From the NCBI RefSeq assembly GCF_014841135.1, contig NZ_JACYTN010000019.1, positions 1-64,000 on the forward strand: DNA of 64,000 nt, written 5' to 3'. The position numbers were made by a program, and so were the translations under genes. Shown here piece after piece: positions 26,045 to 37,372 of this stretch. The stretch is from Paenibacillus arenosi (lineage in GTDB: Bacteria; Bacillota; Bacilli; Paenibacillales; Paenibacillaceae). Within the stretch, counting starts at the first letter, position 1. Every line of letters begins with the position of its first letter. The notes below the pieces were generated by a model. It did no database searches. It worked only from the letters and a program-made list of their open reading frames with translations, and had not been told where the DNA came from.

Positions 26045-26085
26045 CGGAATAGTATATAGGATTTTATTTCCGATGGGAATACTAT
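26045..26085 (-). promoter_or_regulatory. Inverted repeats upstream of mtnK, possible operator
   Basis: CGGAA (26045) pairs with TTCCG (26068), and ATAGTAT (26049) with ATACTAT (26079). On the minus strand a TATACT (26056-26051) could be a -10 box. TTCCGAT also occurs in the repeats before the sulfate operon, so the same sulfur regulator may act at both. This is inference. In the rest of the gap (25976-26256) nothing else was recognised. Confidence 0.35.
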
Positions 26086-26256
26086 ATTTTAAAAAATGTT
26101 TCAGTGTAGTTGTAGTCGGGTAAGAGATGATAGGAGTCGGGGATACGAGCTATTTTGTAGGGTAGTATTTTGGGAGAGCTTCGGCCTAGAAATGTAACAA
26201 TATACATGGTATCAATAGACAGGAACATTTTACAAGTTAAAAGATGAAAAAAAGCA

Positions 26257-26293
26257 TTGAATTAGTTTTATTTTTATATTAGAATAATTATAA
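26257..26293 (+). promoter_or_regulatory. dps promoter with overlapping PerR box
   Basis: TTGAAT (26257-26262), 17 bases, TAGAAT (26280-26285) form a good sigma-A promoter. TTAGAATAATTATAA at 26279-26293 matches the PerR consensus TTATAATTATTATAA at 13 of 15 positions and covers the -10 box. PerR represses dps/mrgA in Bacillus and releases it on peroxide. Confidence 0.72.
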
Positions 26294-26328
26294 ATAAGAA
26301 ATGAGTTTAATTACTGGAGGTAATCATT

Positions 26329-26781
26329 ATGACAAACGTAGCCGTAAAACAAGACATCAAATCCCTATTGAATCAACAAGTTGCCAACTTAAATGTATTG
26401 TATGTGAAACTTCACAGCTACCACTGGTTCGTTAAAGGACCGATGTTTTTCCAGCTTCATGAGAAGTTCGAAGAGCTATATAATGAAATCACATTGAAAA
26501 TGGATGATGTTGCAGAACGTTTGCTGACGATTGGTGGAAAACCGCACTCTACATTGAAGCAATATGTGGAACACACTACACTTCAAGAAGCTGCTGGTAA
26601 TGAGAATGCAGAGCAAATGGTGAAGCAGCTTGTAGCTGACTTAAAACAACTTGTTTCCGAGTTTGAGCAAGCTATGGAAGCAGCAGAAGAAGCAAATGAT
26701 GAGGCTACTGGGGACGTATTCCTAGGTATGAAGGCTGATTTCGAGAAGCATATATGGATGTTTGAAGCTTACTTGGGTTAA
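26329..26781 (+). CDS. dps: Dps/MrgA family ferritin-like DNA-protection protein
   Basis: A 150-residue four-helix protein of the Dps family. It forms 12-mers that oxidise ferrous iron with hydrogen peroxide, store it and may coat DNA. The intersubunit ferroxidase ligands are in LHSYHWFVKG (His near 31) and FQLHEKFEELYNE...DDVAERLLTIGGKP (His, Asp and Glu). TGGAGG precedes ATG 26329. It is a single gene with its own promoter, PerR box and terminator. Confidence 0.94.
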   Translation: MTNVAVKQDIKSLLNQQVANLNVLYVKLHSYHWFVKGPMFFQLHEKFEELYNEITLKMDDVAERLLTIGGKPHSTLKQYVEHTTLQEAAGNENAEQMVKQLVADLKQLVSEFEQAMEAAEEANDEATGDVFLGMKADFEKHIWMFEAYLG

Positions 26782-26847
26782 TTCTGTTCAAAATTCAATG
26801 CTTGTTAAGTATACAATGCTACATCGATATTAGGTGAGCATATAGTG

Positions 26848-26876
26848 AGCGCATCCTTATTTGGGATGCGCTTTTT
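26848..26876 (+). terminator. Intrinsic terminator of dps
   Basis: AGCGCATCC and GGATGCGCT arms with a TTATTTG loop, then five T. Confidence 0.88.
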
Positions 26877-26965
26877 GACGTTGTGGAAAATGTATAACAT
26901 ATCTGTTACAAAATGTTCATACCTATATGATGCTGTATCCTTACTTACATGGAAGGGATGATATC

Positions 26966-27748
26966 ATGAGAGGAACACGAACGAAGTTTTATTTGCTTGC
27001 TATTGTATTATCGATAACTGTTATATTCCCCACAATGGGAGCTTCTGCAGCAAGCTCAAGTACGCCTGCAACCCCATGCTCTACACCACCTACTAATCAA
27101 GCCCAATCTCCAATCGTTATCGAGCCTGCCTTTACTTTGCTCCCAGCCTCCAAACAAATTTCGTTCTACTATCCAGCCTTTTCTCCAGTCGTTGAAAATA
27201 CAGGCAGAGAGATTGAGATTTTTGAGAACGTGAGTGAGCCTCCATCTTTAGGGAAAGTTACAGTAAATCATGTTGATTATTATTTGGAGGAATTCCACTT
27301 TCACTCCAATGCAGAACATCATCTAAAGGTTTCCCATCAGCCGGCCGTAGAGTACCCACTTGAAATTCATTTTGTTCATAAAGAAGCTCCAGATCCATCA
27401 AATCCGAATAAGGTGCGAGGAGTAGTCGTTGTGGCTGTTTTTATTGAAGCGGGAAGCTCTAGCGGCGAACTTGCAACTATTTTCGATAACTTGCCAACCG
27501 TGCCCCATACAACTTATACCTTAAATGATGTAATCAATTTAAATTATTTAATCCCGGAAGGAACGTATTATCAATACAAGGGGTCGTTAACAACGCCGGA
27601 TTACTGTGAAGGGGTGCAATGGTACGTATTTGAAGAGCCTATTACACTGACTGCGGCACATATACAAAATCTAAAGGCAATCTATCCAAATAATGATCGG
27701 GCGATTCAAGATCGCAATAATCGAGTTATTTATAGAGGCTCGCATTAA
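26966..27748 (+). CDS. Secreted alpha-class carbonic anhydrase
   Basis: A 260-residue exported enzyme with an N-terminal signal peptide (cleavage near 28, GASA-AS). The zinc ligands are His111 and His113 in EEFHFHSNAEHH, and His135 in LEIHFVH; SLTTPDYCEGVQW carries the Thr that orients the zinc-bound hydroxide. It hydrates CO2 outside the membrane. ATG 26966 follows GAAGGGATG; an in-frame ATG at 26927 has no ribosome site. The N-terminal QSPIVI segment is kept, but the usual HWSY part before it is replaced by a short Thr/Pro-rich stretch, so the domain is slightly short. Confidence 0.92.
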   Translation: MRGTRTKFYLLAIVLSITVIFPTMGASAASSSTPATPCSTPPTNQAQSPIVIEPAFTLLPASKQISFYYPAFSPVVENTGREIEIFENVSEPPSLGKVTVNHVDYYLEEFHFHSNAEHHLKVSHQPAVEYPLEIHFVHKEAPDPSNPNKVRGVVVVAVFIEAGSSSGELATIFDNLPTVPHTTYTLNDVINLNYLIPEGTYYQYKGSLTTPDYCEGVQWYVFEEPITLTAAHIQNLKAIYPNNDRAIQDRNNRVIYRGSH

Positions 27749-27758
27749 GTTTATCGAG

Positions 27759-27797
27759 GAACTCCCTAGTCGCTATGTCGATGAAGGGAGTTTTTTT
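27759..27797 (+). terminator. Intrinsic terminator of the carbonic anhydrase gene
   Basis: AACTCCCT and AGGGAGTT arms followed by seven T. Confidence 0.85.
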
Positions 27798-28112
27798 ATA
27801 TTTCCCCACATAAAGTCCGTGGATGGTTGAAATCGGAAATGGTATTTTCTGTTTCCGAATTGACCGTTCTCTAATTATGTATCACTCCTACATTTTTCAG
27901 AAGTGTCCGAAAAGTCACAAGTATTGAAAGAAAAGATCGTAAACAAGCATCTATTGGCGGTATATGTTATAGTTACATGACGGTTTAGCTTGTATCATAG
28001 CTGTTTATGATGAAAGTATGGCGAAAATGTCGAATGAGTGCTACTTATATGTTCAATTCGCGAAAGCTTGCTGGAAAAGTTGAAATACACGACCTAAACC
28101 TATAAAATCATG
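27798..28112. other. AT-rich intergenic stretch before the suf promoter
   Basis: This part of the 500-base gap between the carbonic anhydrase gene and sufC shows no coding frame, no RNA gene and no convincing promoter. Confidence 0.6.
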
Positions 28113-28141
28113 TTGAGAATCACTGAGAATCACTTTATAAT
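28113..28141 (+). promoter_or_regulatory. suf operon promoter with a 10-bp direct repeat in the spacer
   Basis: TTGAGA (28113-28118), 17 bases and a perfect TATAAT (28136-28141). GAGAATCACT is repeated exactly, head to tail, at 28115-28124 and 28125-28134, so it fills the space between the two boxes. A regulator bound there would block RNA polymerase. Iron-responsive Fur sites also contain GAGAATCA-like halves, but this repeat is direct and Fur sites are inverted; the regulator is not known. Confidence 0.65.
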
Positions 28142-28160
28142 AAGTACTATGTGATAAATG

Positions 28161-28184
28161 TTATAGAAATTTTGTTTTCTATAA
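28161..28184 (+). promoter_or_regulatory. Inverted repeat in the suf leader
   Basis: TTATAGAAA (28161-28169) and TTTCTATAA (28176-28184) are perfect 9-bp arms around a 6-base loop. It lies about 15 bases after the predicted start of transcription and 65 bases before sufC. No T-run directly follows, so it could be a second operator or a leader hairpin. Confidence 0.45.
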
Positions 28185-28248
28185 TTTGTGAACAACTCAT
28201 TTTTAATAAAATCAACACTTACTCTCAATTAGTGGAGGTACTACACAC

Positions 28249-29031
28249 ATGGCGACTCAATTTGTCATTGATGGTCTTAAGGCGACCATTGAAGGTAAAG
28301 AAATTTTGAAAGGTATCAACCTTGAAATGAAGGGCGGCGAAGTGCACGCTATCATGGGACCAAACGGTACTGGTAAAAGTACATTGGCTTCTGCATTGAT
28401 GGGCCACCCGAAATATGAAGTAACAGATGGTAAAGTAACACTTGATGGTGAAGATGTACTTGAAATGGAAGTAGACGAGCGTGCTCGTGCAGGTCTATTC
28501 CTTGCTATGCAATATCCAAGTGAAATTGCTGGTGTAACGAACTCTGACTTCTTGCGCAGTGCTATCAATGCTCGTCGCGGTGAAGGCAATGAAATCTCTC
28601 TTATCAAGTTCATTCGTCAAATGGAAGGCAAAATGAAAGAACTCGAGATGAACCAAGAGTTCGCTCATCGTTACTTGAACGAAGGCTTCTCCGGTGGTGA
28701 GAAGAAGCGTAACGAAATTCTTCAAATGATGCTATTGGATCCGAAAATTGTCGTACTCGATGAGATCGACTCCGGTCTTGATATCGATGCTTTGCGTATT
28801 GTTGCTAACGGTGTTAACGCTATGCGCAGCGAAGAACGCGGCTTCCTTATCATTACGCACTATCAGCGTCTATTGAACTACATTACACCTGACTACGTTC
28901 ACGTTATGATGCAAGGTCGCATCGTGAAGTCTGGTGGACCAGAACTCGCTCAACGTCTAGAAGCAGAAGGTTACGACTGGATCAAAGAAGAGTTGGGTAT
29001 CGAAGACGAGACAGTAGGACAAGACGAATAG
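28249..29031 (+). CDS. sufC: Fe-S assembly ATPase SufC
   Basis: A 260-residue ABC-type ATPase that powers the SufB-SufC-SufD scaffold. Walker A is GPNGTGKS, the signature is FSGGEKKRNE and Walker B is IVVLDEIDSGLD; the length matches the family and there are no membrane segments. GTGGAGG precedes ATG 28249. It is the first gene of sufC-D-S-U-B, the order found in B. subtilis. Confidence 0.97.
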   Translation: MATQFVIDGLKATIEGKEILKGINLEMKGGEVHAIMGPNGTGKSTLASALMGHPKYEVTDGKVTLDGEDVLEMEVDERARAGLFLAMQYPSEIAGVTNSDFLRSAINARRGEGNEISLIKFIRQMEGKMKELEMNQEFAHRYLNEGFSGGEKKRNEILQMMLLDPKIVVLDEIDSGLDIDALRIVANGVNAMRSEERGFLIITHYQRLLNYITPDYVHVMMQGRIVKSGGPELAQRLEAEGYDWIKEELGIEDETVGQDE

Positions 29032-29067
29032 TCGTAATCAATGACGGACAGGAGGAGCGATAGACCG

Positions 29068-32007
<2,940 letters not shown>

Positions 32008-32065
32008 ATCGAAGTCAGTTGAACCAATAAGGTTCGGGTGACATTACTGAAGGAGGTATACGGTG

Positions 32066-33463
32066 ATGGCTAAATCAATGCCGGAAATGGAAGAGTATAA
32101 ATATGGCTTCCGAGATAATCACCAAGCGATTTTTCAATCGGGCAAAGGCTTAACACCTGAAGTCGTACAAGAAATTTCGCGCATTAAGAACGAGCCGCAA
32201 TGGATGCTAGACTTCCGTATGAAGTCTTTGAAGCAGTTCGAGAAAATGGAAACGCCTCGTTGGGGCGGAGAATTGGATGGATTGGACTTCAATGATATCC
32301 AATACTATGTCCGTCCTTCTGAGAAGCAAGGTAAGACGTGGGAAGAAGTTCCTACGGAAATCAAAGAGACGTTCGATAAGCTTGGTATTCCTGAAGCGGA
32401 ACAAAAGTTCCTTGCAGGTGTATCTGCTCAGTACGAATCTGAGGTTGTTTACCACAGCATGCAAAAGGAGCTTGAAGATCAAGGCGTAATCTTTACAGAT
32501 ACGGACACTGCCCTTCGTGAGCATCCTGAAATTTTCAAAGAGTACTTCGGTACCGTTGTTCCAATCGCAGACAACAAGTTTTCTGCATTGAACAGTGCGG
32601 TATGGTCCGGCGGAAGCTTCATCTACGTGCCTAAAGGCGTGAAGTGTGAAATTCCATTGCAGGCATACTTCCGTATTAACTCGGAAAATATGGGCCAGTT
32701 CGAGCGTACGCTTATCATTGCTGACGAAGATAGCTTCGTGCACTATGTAGAAGGCTGTACAGCTCCTGTCTACAGCACAAACTCTCTTCACTCTGCAGTT
32801 GTTGAAATCATTGTGAAGAAGAACGCTCGCGTTCGCTACACGACGATTCAGAACTGGGCACCAAACATTTATAACTTGGTTACAAAGCGTGCTGTATGTG
32901 AAGAGAACGCAAACATGGAGTGGGTTGATGGTAACATCGGCTCTAAGTTGACAATGAAATACCCTGCAGTTATTTTGAAAGGTCGCGGTGCAAAAGGTTC
33001 CGTACTTTCCATTGCTGTAGCAGGTAAAGGTCAGCACCAAGATGCGGGTGCTAAGATGATTCACTTGGCTCCAGATACAACATCTACAATCGTATCCAAG
33101 TCGATCTCGAAACATGGCGGTAAAGTAACATACCGTGGTCTTGCTCAATTCGGACGTAATTCCGACGGAGCTAAGTCGAACGTAAAGTGTGACACGCTTA
33201 TCCTTGATAACGAGTCCACTTCTGATACAATTCCGTACAACGAGATTCTGAATGACAACATCACGCTTGAGCATGAAGCGACAGTATCTAAAGTATCTGA
33301 AGAACAACTCTTCTACTTGATGAGCCGCGGATTGACGGAAGATGAAGCAACTCAGATGATCGTTATGGGCTTCATCGAGCCATTCACAAAAGAATTGCCG
33401 ATGGAGTATGCGGTTGAGATGAACCGATTGATCAAATTCGAGATGGAAGGTTCCATCGGATAA
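32066..33463 (+). CDS. sufB: Fe-S assembly scaffold protein SufB
   Basis: A 465-residue scaffold on which Fe-S clusters form. The core has [36 protein letters not shown] with the proposed sulfur-accepting Cys, and [20 protein letters not shown] at the end. AGGAGG at 32051 serves ATG 32066 (nine bases) or the GTG just before it (six bases); the ATG gives the usual family N-terminus MAKSMPE. It is the last gene of the suf operon and is followed by a very strong terminator. Confidence 0.96.
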   Translation: MAKSMPEMEEYKYGFRDNHQAIFQSGKGLTPEVVQEISRIKNEPQWMLDFRMKSLKQFEKMETPRWGGELDGLDFNDIQYYVRPSEKQGKTWEEVPTEIKETFDKLGIPEAEQKFLAGVSAQYESEVVYHSMQKELEDQGVIFTDTDTALREHPEIFKEYFGTVVPIADNKFSALNSAVWSGGSFIYVPKGVKCEIPLQAYFRINSENMGQFERTLIIADEDSFVHYVEGCTAPVYSTNSLHSAVVEIIVKKNARVRYTTIQNWAPNIYNLVTKRAVCEENANMEWVDGNIGSKLTMKYPAVILKGRGAKGSVLSIAVAGKGQHQDAGAKMIHLAPDTTSTIVSKSISKHGGKVTYRGLAQFGRNSDGAKSNVKCDTLILDNESTSDTIPYNEILNDNITLEHEATVSKVSEEQLFYLMSRGLTEDEATQMIVMGFIEPFTKELPMEYAVEMNRLIKFEMEGSIG

Positions 33464-33488
33464 TATAAAGCTAAATGTATAGAAAAAA

Positions 33489-33532
33489 AGGAATTCGCAA
33501 ATTAATGCGGATTCCTTTTTTTTTTTTTTTTT
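33489..33532 (+). terminator. suf operon terminator with a 17-T tract
   Basis: GGAATTCGCA and TGCGGATTCC arms around AATTAA, then 17 consecutive T. The T tract is unusually long. Confidence 0.92.
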
Positions 33533-33565
33533 GCCTGTTTAGAGCGTAATGTCATTATAGCCCTA

Positions 33566-34048
33566 TTACCAATGGAAGAGAGCGAGATGGTACACTTCGG
33601 GTGGGTTTTTTTGTAAACTCAAACCTTTTACTTTAACAATATATTTTGTACCACTCTTTGGATAAAAGCTAATCGTATCTGCTCTTCCATCTGTAAAGAG
33701 CCGAGATATAACTGGTGTTTTGTTCCCCTGTATATATTCTAGGTACTCATAAACTTCTACCGCATATCTTTGATTATCGTTTGGCCAGAAATAAACAGAA
33801 TGCTTCATTGTACCTACGGATTCTAAATTATAGTAATCATGATCGTAAAAATGATCAATATCACCCCAGAATGTTGAATTGATCGTATTTTTTGGAACAG
33901 CCATCCATATTGCGGTAGTAGGGTCGTTATTATACTCTTCATAATCATAACTTCCCATTCCAGGTATGAATGGTGCGGCACTAGCAGGGATTACAAGGCT
34001 AAGTGACATGACAGCTGATAAAAGCGTGAGCATGAGTTTGTTCTTCAT
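33566..34048 (-). CDS. Secreted protein with a PPC-like domain, unknown function
   Basis: A 160-residue exported protein. The signal peptide ends near VIPASAA. The mature part has the strand pattern of bacterial pre-peptidase C-terminal (PPC) domains: DIDHFYDHDYYNLES, YAVEVYEYL, then YPKSGTKYIVKVKG. No peptidase domain is present. ATG 34048 follows TTGGAGG; the in-frame ATG at 34063 is before it. The adjacent gene at 34130 encodes a related protein. A carbohydrate- or wall-binding role is possible but not shown. Confidence 0.72.
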   Translation of the reverse strand: MKNKLMLTLLSAVMSLSLVIPASAAPFIPGMGSYDYEEYNNDPTTAIWMAVPKNTINSTFWGDIDHFYDHDYYNLESVGTMKHSVYFWPNDNQRYAVEVYEYLEYIQGNKTPVISRLFTDGRADTISFYPKSGTKYIVKVKGLSLQKNPPEVYHLALFHW

Positions 34049-34129
34049 TAAGATAACCTCCAAGATAATAGCAAATGTACGCTTGTTAATAAATTTACCT
34101 GAGCAGAGCTATATGCTTATATTGAAATG

Positions 34130-34588
34130 TTATGTGATTTGACCAACTACAAGAAGGGTGTAAGGATGATACAAGATCGAAGATCCTGCTACTACGACAT
34201 AGTAGCGTTTTCCTGCTTGAACTTGGAAAGATAGTTCTGCAGGAGAACCATTGGTATTGTGTACGACTTTATATGTGATTGCAGTAGAACTTCCTGGATT
34301 GAGTACACTTTCCTCATAGACTGCTAAGTTATATATTTGGTTATTAGGATAATCAGGTGGGAAGAATAACACTTTTTGTTGTCCAGTACTGTGAGCTGAT
34401 AGGTAATACCAATCTTGATCGTTATTTCCTAGATGTGCAGATACTGTGCTGGCATGAGGGATGTAAACAGCTTGATGTGGTACTTCATTGAGAGGGTTTT
34501 CGTGTGGATCTGGTGCAGCAGATGCGAATGGAGCAATGGATAGTGTAAGCATGGTTGTTAGAATAAGAGCTTGAATTCTTTTTTTCAT
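34130..34588 (-). CDS. Secreted protein with a PPC-like domain, paralogue of its neighbour
   Basis: A 152-residue exported protein; the signal peptide ends near PFASAA. NNDQDWYYLSAHSTGQQKVLFFPPD, IYNLAVYEES and VQAGKRYYVVVAG parallel the three conserved parts of the next protein downstream. GGGAGG precedes ATG 34588, which decides against the codon at 34618. The pair is 81 bases apart on the same strand and could be one transcript. A 21-bp palindrome lies about 80 bases upstream. Confidence 0.72.
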   Translation of the reverse strand: MKKRIQALILTTMLTLSIAPFASAAPDPHENPLNEVPHQAVYIPHASTVSAHLGNNDQDWYYLSAHSTGQQKVLFFPPDYPNNQIYNLAVYEESVLNPGSSTAITYKVVHNTNGSPAELSFQVQAGKRYYVVVAGSSILYHPYTLLVVGQIT

Positions 34589-34670
34589 AACTTTTTCCTC
34601 CCTATATTTGTATTTCATGGGTTATCGTATCAAAAATGGGGTTCGTTTTAAACGCAATCATTTTGATAGA

Positions 34671-34691
34671 AACCGCAATTTAATTGCGGTT
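34671..34691. promoter_or_regulatory. Perfect 21-bp palindrome upstream of the secreted pair
   Basis: AACCGCAATT and AATTGCGGTT are perfect 10-bp arms around one T. A further CGCAAT copy stands at 34653. It lies 83 bases before the secreted-protein start and is not followed by a T-run, so an operator is more likely than a terminator. The regulator is unknown. Between here and 34910 nothing else was seen. Confidence 0.55.
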
Positions 34692-34910
34692 ATTACAATA
34701 TTCGTTCTTCAAACTATGATTTTTACTTATAATATCAGGTAATCAAGGGAAGGGGAGATGCAACATTTGGAGATAGATTATTTATTGGATGTAGATATCG
34801 CATGTAATTGAAAAATATATTAAGATGACAAAGTAATCTATTTATTGGAAAGTAAAGTTATTTTTAGTGGTTGAACTCCTCGATCATGAACATTTTTATT
34901 ACTAGACAAC

Positions 34911-34955
34911 AAAAAAAGATGACTACTTATACTAAATAAGTGAAGTCATCTTTTT
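34911..34955 (-). terminator. Terminator of the HD-GYP gene
   Basis: AAAAAGATGACT and AGTCATCTTTTT arms with an inner ACTTAT/ATAAGT stem; A and T runs on both sides. It lies 37 bases after the stop at 34992. Confidence 0.85.
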
Positions 34956-34991
34956 CAATCATATAAATTGTATTCTTCTTATTTCTTGTCC

Positions 34992-36101
34992 TTACGCATA
35001 TACATAATCGATATTCAGATCACGATTGACCGTAAGATCGATAAATTCTTGACCAACTCTAATGAGTGGCCTGAAAAAATCTGTTGCGTGATTCATCACG
35101 ATAATACCGTCACGACCATCTGTTAGTTTGACACGTTTATGTAGGAAGTTAGGCAGCATGTAGCGGATAAACGTATGCGTAATGACTGGATCGAGCTTCG
35201 AGAAGCTCAGCTGGTACATTTGCTTTAACACGATCAGTAGATCTTTCTTATCTTGATAAGTACGACAAGAGATCATTGCGCTGTATACATCAGCAACGGA
35301 GACAATTTTGGCGACCATATGTATATTTTCACTTGTAAGTCCTTCTGGATATCCAGTTCCGTCTGTACGCTCATGATGCTGTAGTGCAGCAACGGCGATC
35401 CATTTGTCCTCATAAGTAGAACGAATAATTTGATAACCTGCCAGAGGATGAAGCTTCATTTGCTCATATTCTTCCTGCGTTAACGGGGCTGGCTTATTTA
35501 AGATTTCACGATCTACTTGGCACTTTCCTATATCATGCAAATATCCGGCTTTCCCAATACGTAGTGCATCTTCTTTTGTATGGCCAAGCCATGTTGCTAA
35601 ATAGTAGGACAACATGCCGACTTGGACAGAATGTTGGCATGTGTAATCATCTTGTGAGTTAAGGCGAAGTAGCAAGGAAACGACATCTCGTTCTTGTTGA
35701 AATTGTTCTAATAATGGGGTAATTGTATGGTCTACAGCTTCTTGTACAAGGCGCCCATTTGTAAGTGCATAATGAAACAACAGATTTGTTGATTTGACTG
35801 CATCTTGATAGTAAGGGAATAGTTTCTCGTAGCTGTTTATATCATTCGAAGAGCTTGAAATGGAATGGGTAGAATTGAGTTGTATATCTCTTGTTGTAGG
35901 AGTATGAGTTTGTTGCTCTTGTGGTGAGTTATATGGTGTAGAAGCTATGATGTCTATATCGTCAATCAAATGACCGATAAGGATGCCGATGTCTCTTTCT
36001 CTCAGTATTGTACCCGCAGAGAGTACATGAACACCATGTTGGTTGAAGACATCGTGCTGCAAAATGTCCCCAGCTTGCAGATCATTCACATGTACACGCA
36101 T
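34992..36101 (-). CDS. HD-GYP domain protein, probable c-di-GMP phosphodiesterase
   Basis: A 369-residue soluble protein. An N-terminal segment (VNDLQAGDILQHDVFNQHGVHVLSAGTIL) is common in Paenibacillus-type HD-GYP proteins; a Ser/Thr/Gln-rich linker follows. The HD-GYP domain (about 140-320) has HSVQVG, the metal pair in YLHDIGKCQV, and the HHERTDGTGYPEGL signature. A C-terminal strand region (KLTDGRDGIIVMNH) ends it. ATG 36101 has GGTGA eight bases upstream; a GTG at 36113 is the alternative. It is divergent from uppP. Confidence 0.88.
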   Translation of the reverse strand: MRVHVNDLQAGDILQHDVFNQHGVHVLSAGTILRERDIGILIGHLIDDIDIIASTPYNSPQEQQTHTPTTRDIQLNSTHSISSSSNDINSYEKLFPYYQDAVKSTNLLFHYALTNGRLVQEAVDHTITPLLEQFQQERDVVSLLLRLNSQDDYTCQHSVQVGMLSYYLATWLGHTKEDALRIGKAGYLHDIGKCQVDREILNKPAPLTQEEYEQMKLHPLAGYQIIRSTYEDKWIAVAALQHHERTDGTGYPEGLTSENIHMVAKIVSVADVYSAMISCRTYQDKKDLLIVLKQMYQLSFSKLDPVITHTFIRYMLPNFLHKRVKLTDGRDGIIVMNHATDFFRPLIRVGQEFIDLTVNRDLNIDYVYA

Positions 36102-36428
36102 CGTGCGATTCACCGTTCCTATTCGTAATTTTTTACATTTATCATATCAATAATTTAGGTGTCCATCAACAACATTTACCAATTAAAGATAGAAGGTTGT
36201 CGTATTTATTAAAAAATTGTCAAATGATGAAAGTTTGAATAATAGACAAGAAAGTGTCTGAATAGCTGTGGCTAACTTGCATATTCATAGAGTTTTAGTA
36301 GGTTTTCTGCTATGCTTGTACATGTGCACGCTAGATGTACATGACAGGCGATATATCCACACTAAGATTGCAAAAAATCCCAGTAAACCATGGATGTTAT
36401 TACATTGTTGGAGAAAGAGGGAGTACGC
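36102..36428. other. Divergent intergenic region with an inverted repeat
   Basis: This 327-base AT-rich region holds the promoters of the HD-GYP gene and of uppP. TGTACAT (36317-36323) and ATGTACA (36335-36341) form a 7-bp inverted repeat about 90 bases before uppP. TTGTCA with TAATAG 17 bases later (36218-36246) is a weak promoter match. Nothing else was recognised. Confidence 0.4.
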
Positions 36429-37253
36429 ATGTTGACTGTGTTTATCGCTGTTATTTTAGGGGTTGTAGAGGGACTGACGGAATTTATTCCTGTATCATCG
36501 ACAGGGCATATGATTTTGACAGCTTCATTTATTGGATTAGATGAACATAATCCGCTGCTAAAGACGTTTATGATTATGATTCAGTTGGGCGCTATTTTGG
36601 CAATTACGATTGTATATCGCGACCGATTGTTAACTATGTTTAGACTTCGGCCTGTCACGGTAGCAAGAGGTGGGGCGAGAAGTACTACTTTGAATCTTTT
36701 TCATGTAGCGCTAGGAATTGTACCTGCGTTAGTAGTCGCATTCCTTGCAAAAGACTTTATTAAGTCTTTGTTCAGTGCAAGTACAGTGATGTGGGCATTG
36801 GTTGTGGGCGGTATTTTTATGTGGTTTGCTGAATTATTCAGTTCTAAGCGTGAACCAACGGCACATACTATCGATCAAATTACATATAAGCAAGCGTTAC
36901 TCATTGGTGTATATCAGATAATCTCTGTATTATGGCCGGGATTTTCCCGTTCTGGATCAACGATTTCCGGAGGATTGCTGAGTGGAGTAAGCTATCGCGC
37001 ATCTGCGGATTTTTCATTTTTGATTGCGATACCTATAATGATTGCTGCGACCGGCTATGAATTACTTAACAATTATCAATATATAAGTGGCGACGGTCTG
37101 GCTGTCTTTCTATTAGGTTTCATCGTTTCATTTATAGTAGCTTATATTGTCGTTATTTCATTCCTCAAATATATACAAGCTATCAAATTGAAATACTTCG
37201 CTATGTATCGATTCGTACTCGCCGGCCTATTCTGGCTCATCATTATGTATTGA
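36429..37253 (+). CDS. uppP: Undecaprenyl-diphosphatase UppP (BacA)
   Basis: A 274-residue polytopic membrane enzyme that dephosphorylates undecaprenyl diphosphate to recycle the lipid carrier of wall synthesis; overexpression gives bacitracin resistance. Both catalytic loops are present: EGLTEFIPVSSTGH (residues 13-26) and PGFSRSGSTISGGLL (about 173-187). ATG 36429 has AGAGGGAG upstream, and in-frame ATG 36390 has none. Two HD-GYP genes flank it. Confidence 0.94.
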   Translation: MLTVFIAVILGVVEGLTEFIPVSSTGHMILTASFIGLDEHNPLLKTFMIMIQLGAILAITIVYRDRLLTMFRLRPVTVARGGARSTTLNLFHVALGIVPALVVAFLAKDFIKSLFSASTVMWALVVGGIFMWFAELFSSKREPTAHTIDQITYKQALLIGVYQIISVLWPGFSRSGSTISGGLLSGVSYRASADFSFLIAIPIMIAATGYELLNNYQYISGDGLAVFLLGFIVSFIVAYIVVISFLKYIQAIKLKYFAMYRFVLAGLFWLIIMY

Positions 37254-37372
37254 AATAAGGCCAACACCAACATCATATTGCCATTTAGTTGGCTACAATA
37301 TGGTATGATAATAAGATAACTCCTTGCCAGTGGAACGAATATCATCTTGAAAGAATCAGGGGTTGACTGACA

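Noticed and set aside
25976-26250. SAM riboswitch (S-box) before mtnK
   Set aside because: Expected from B. subtilis, but the conserved S-box core was not found on the minus strand.
32207-33307. A 366-codon open frame antisense to sufB
   Set aside because: It mirrors sufB codon by codon, has Cys/Arg/Asn-rich unlikely composition and no ribosome site.
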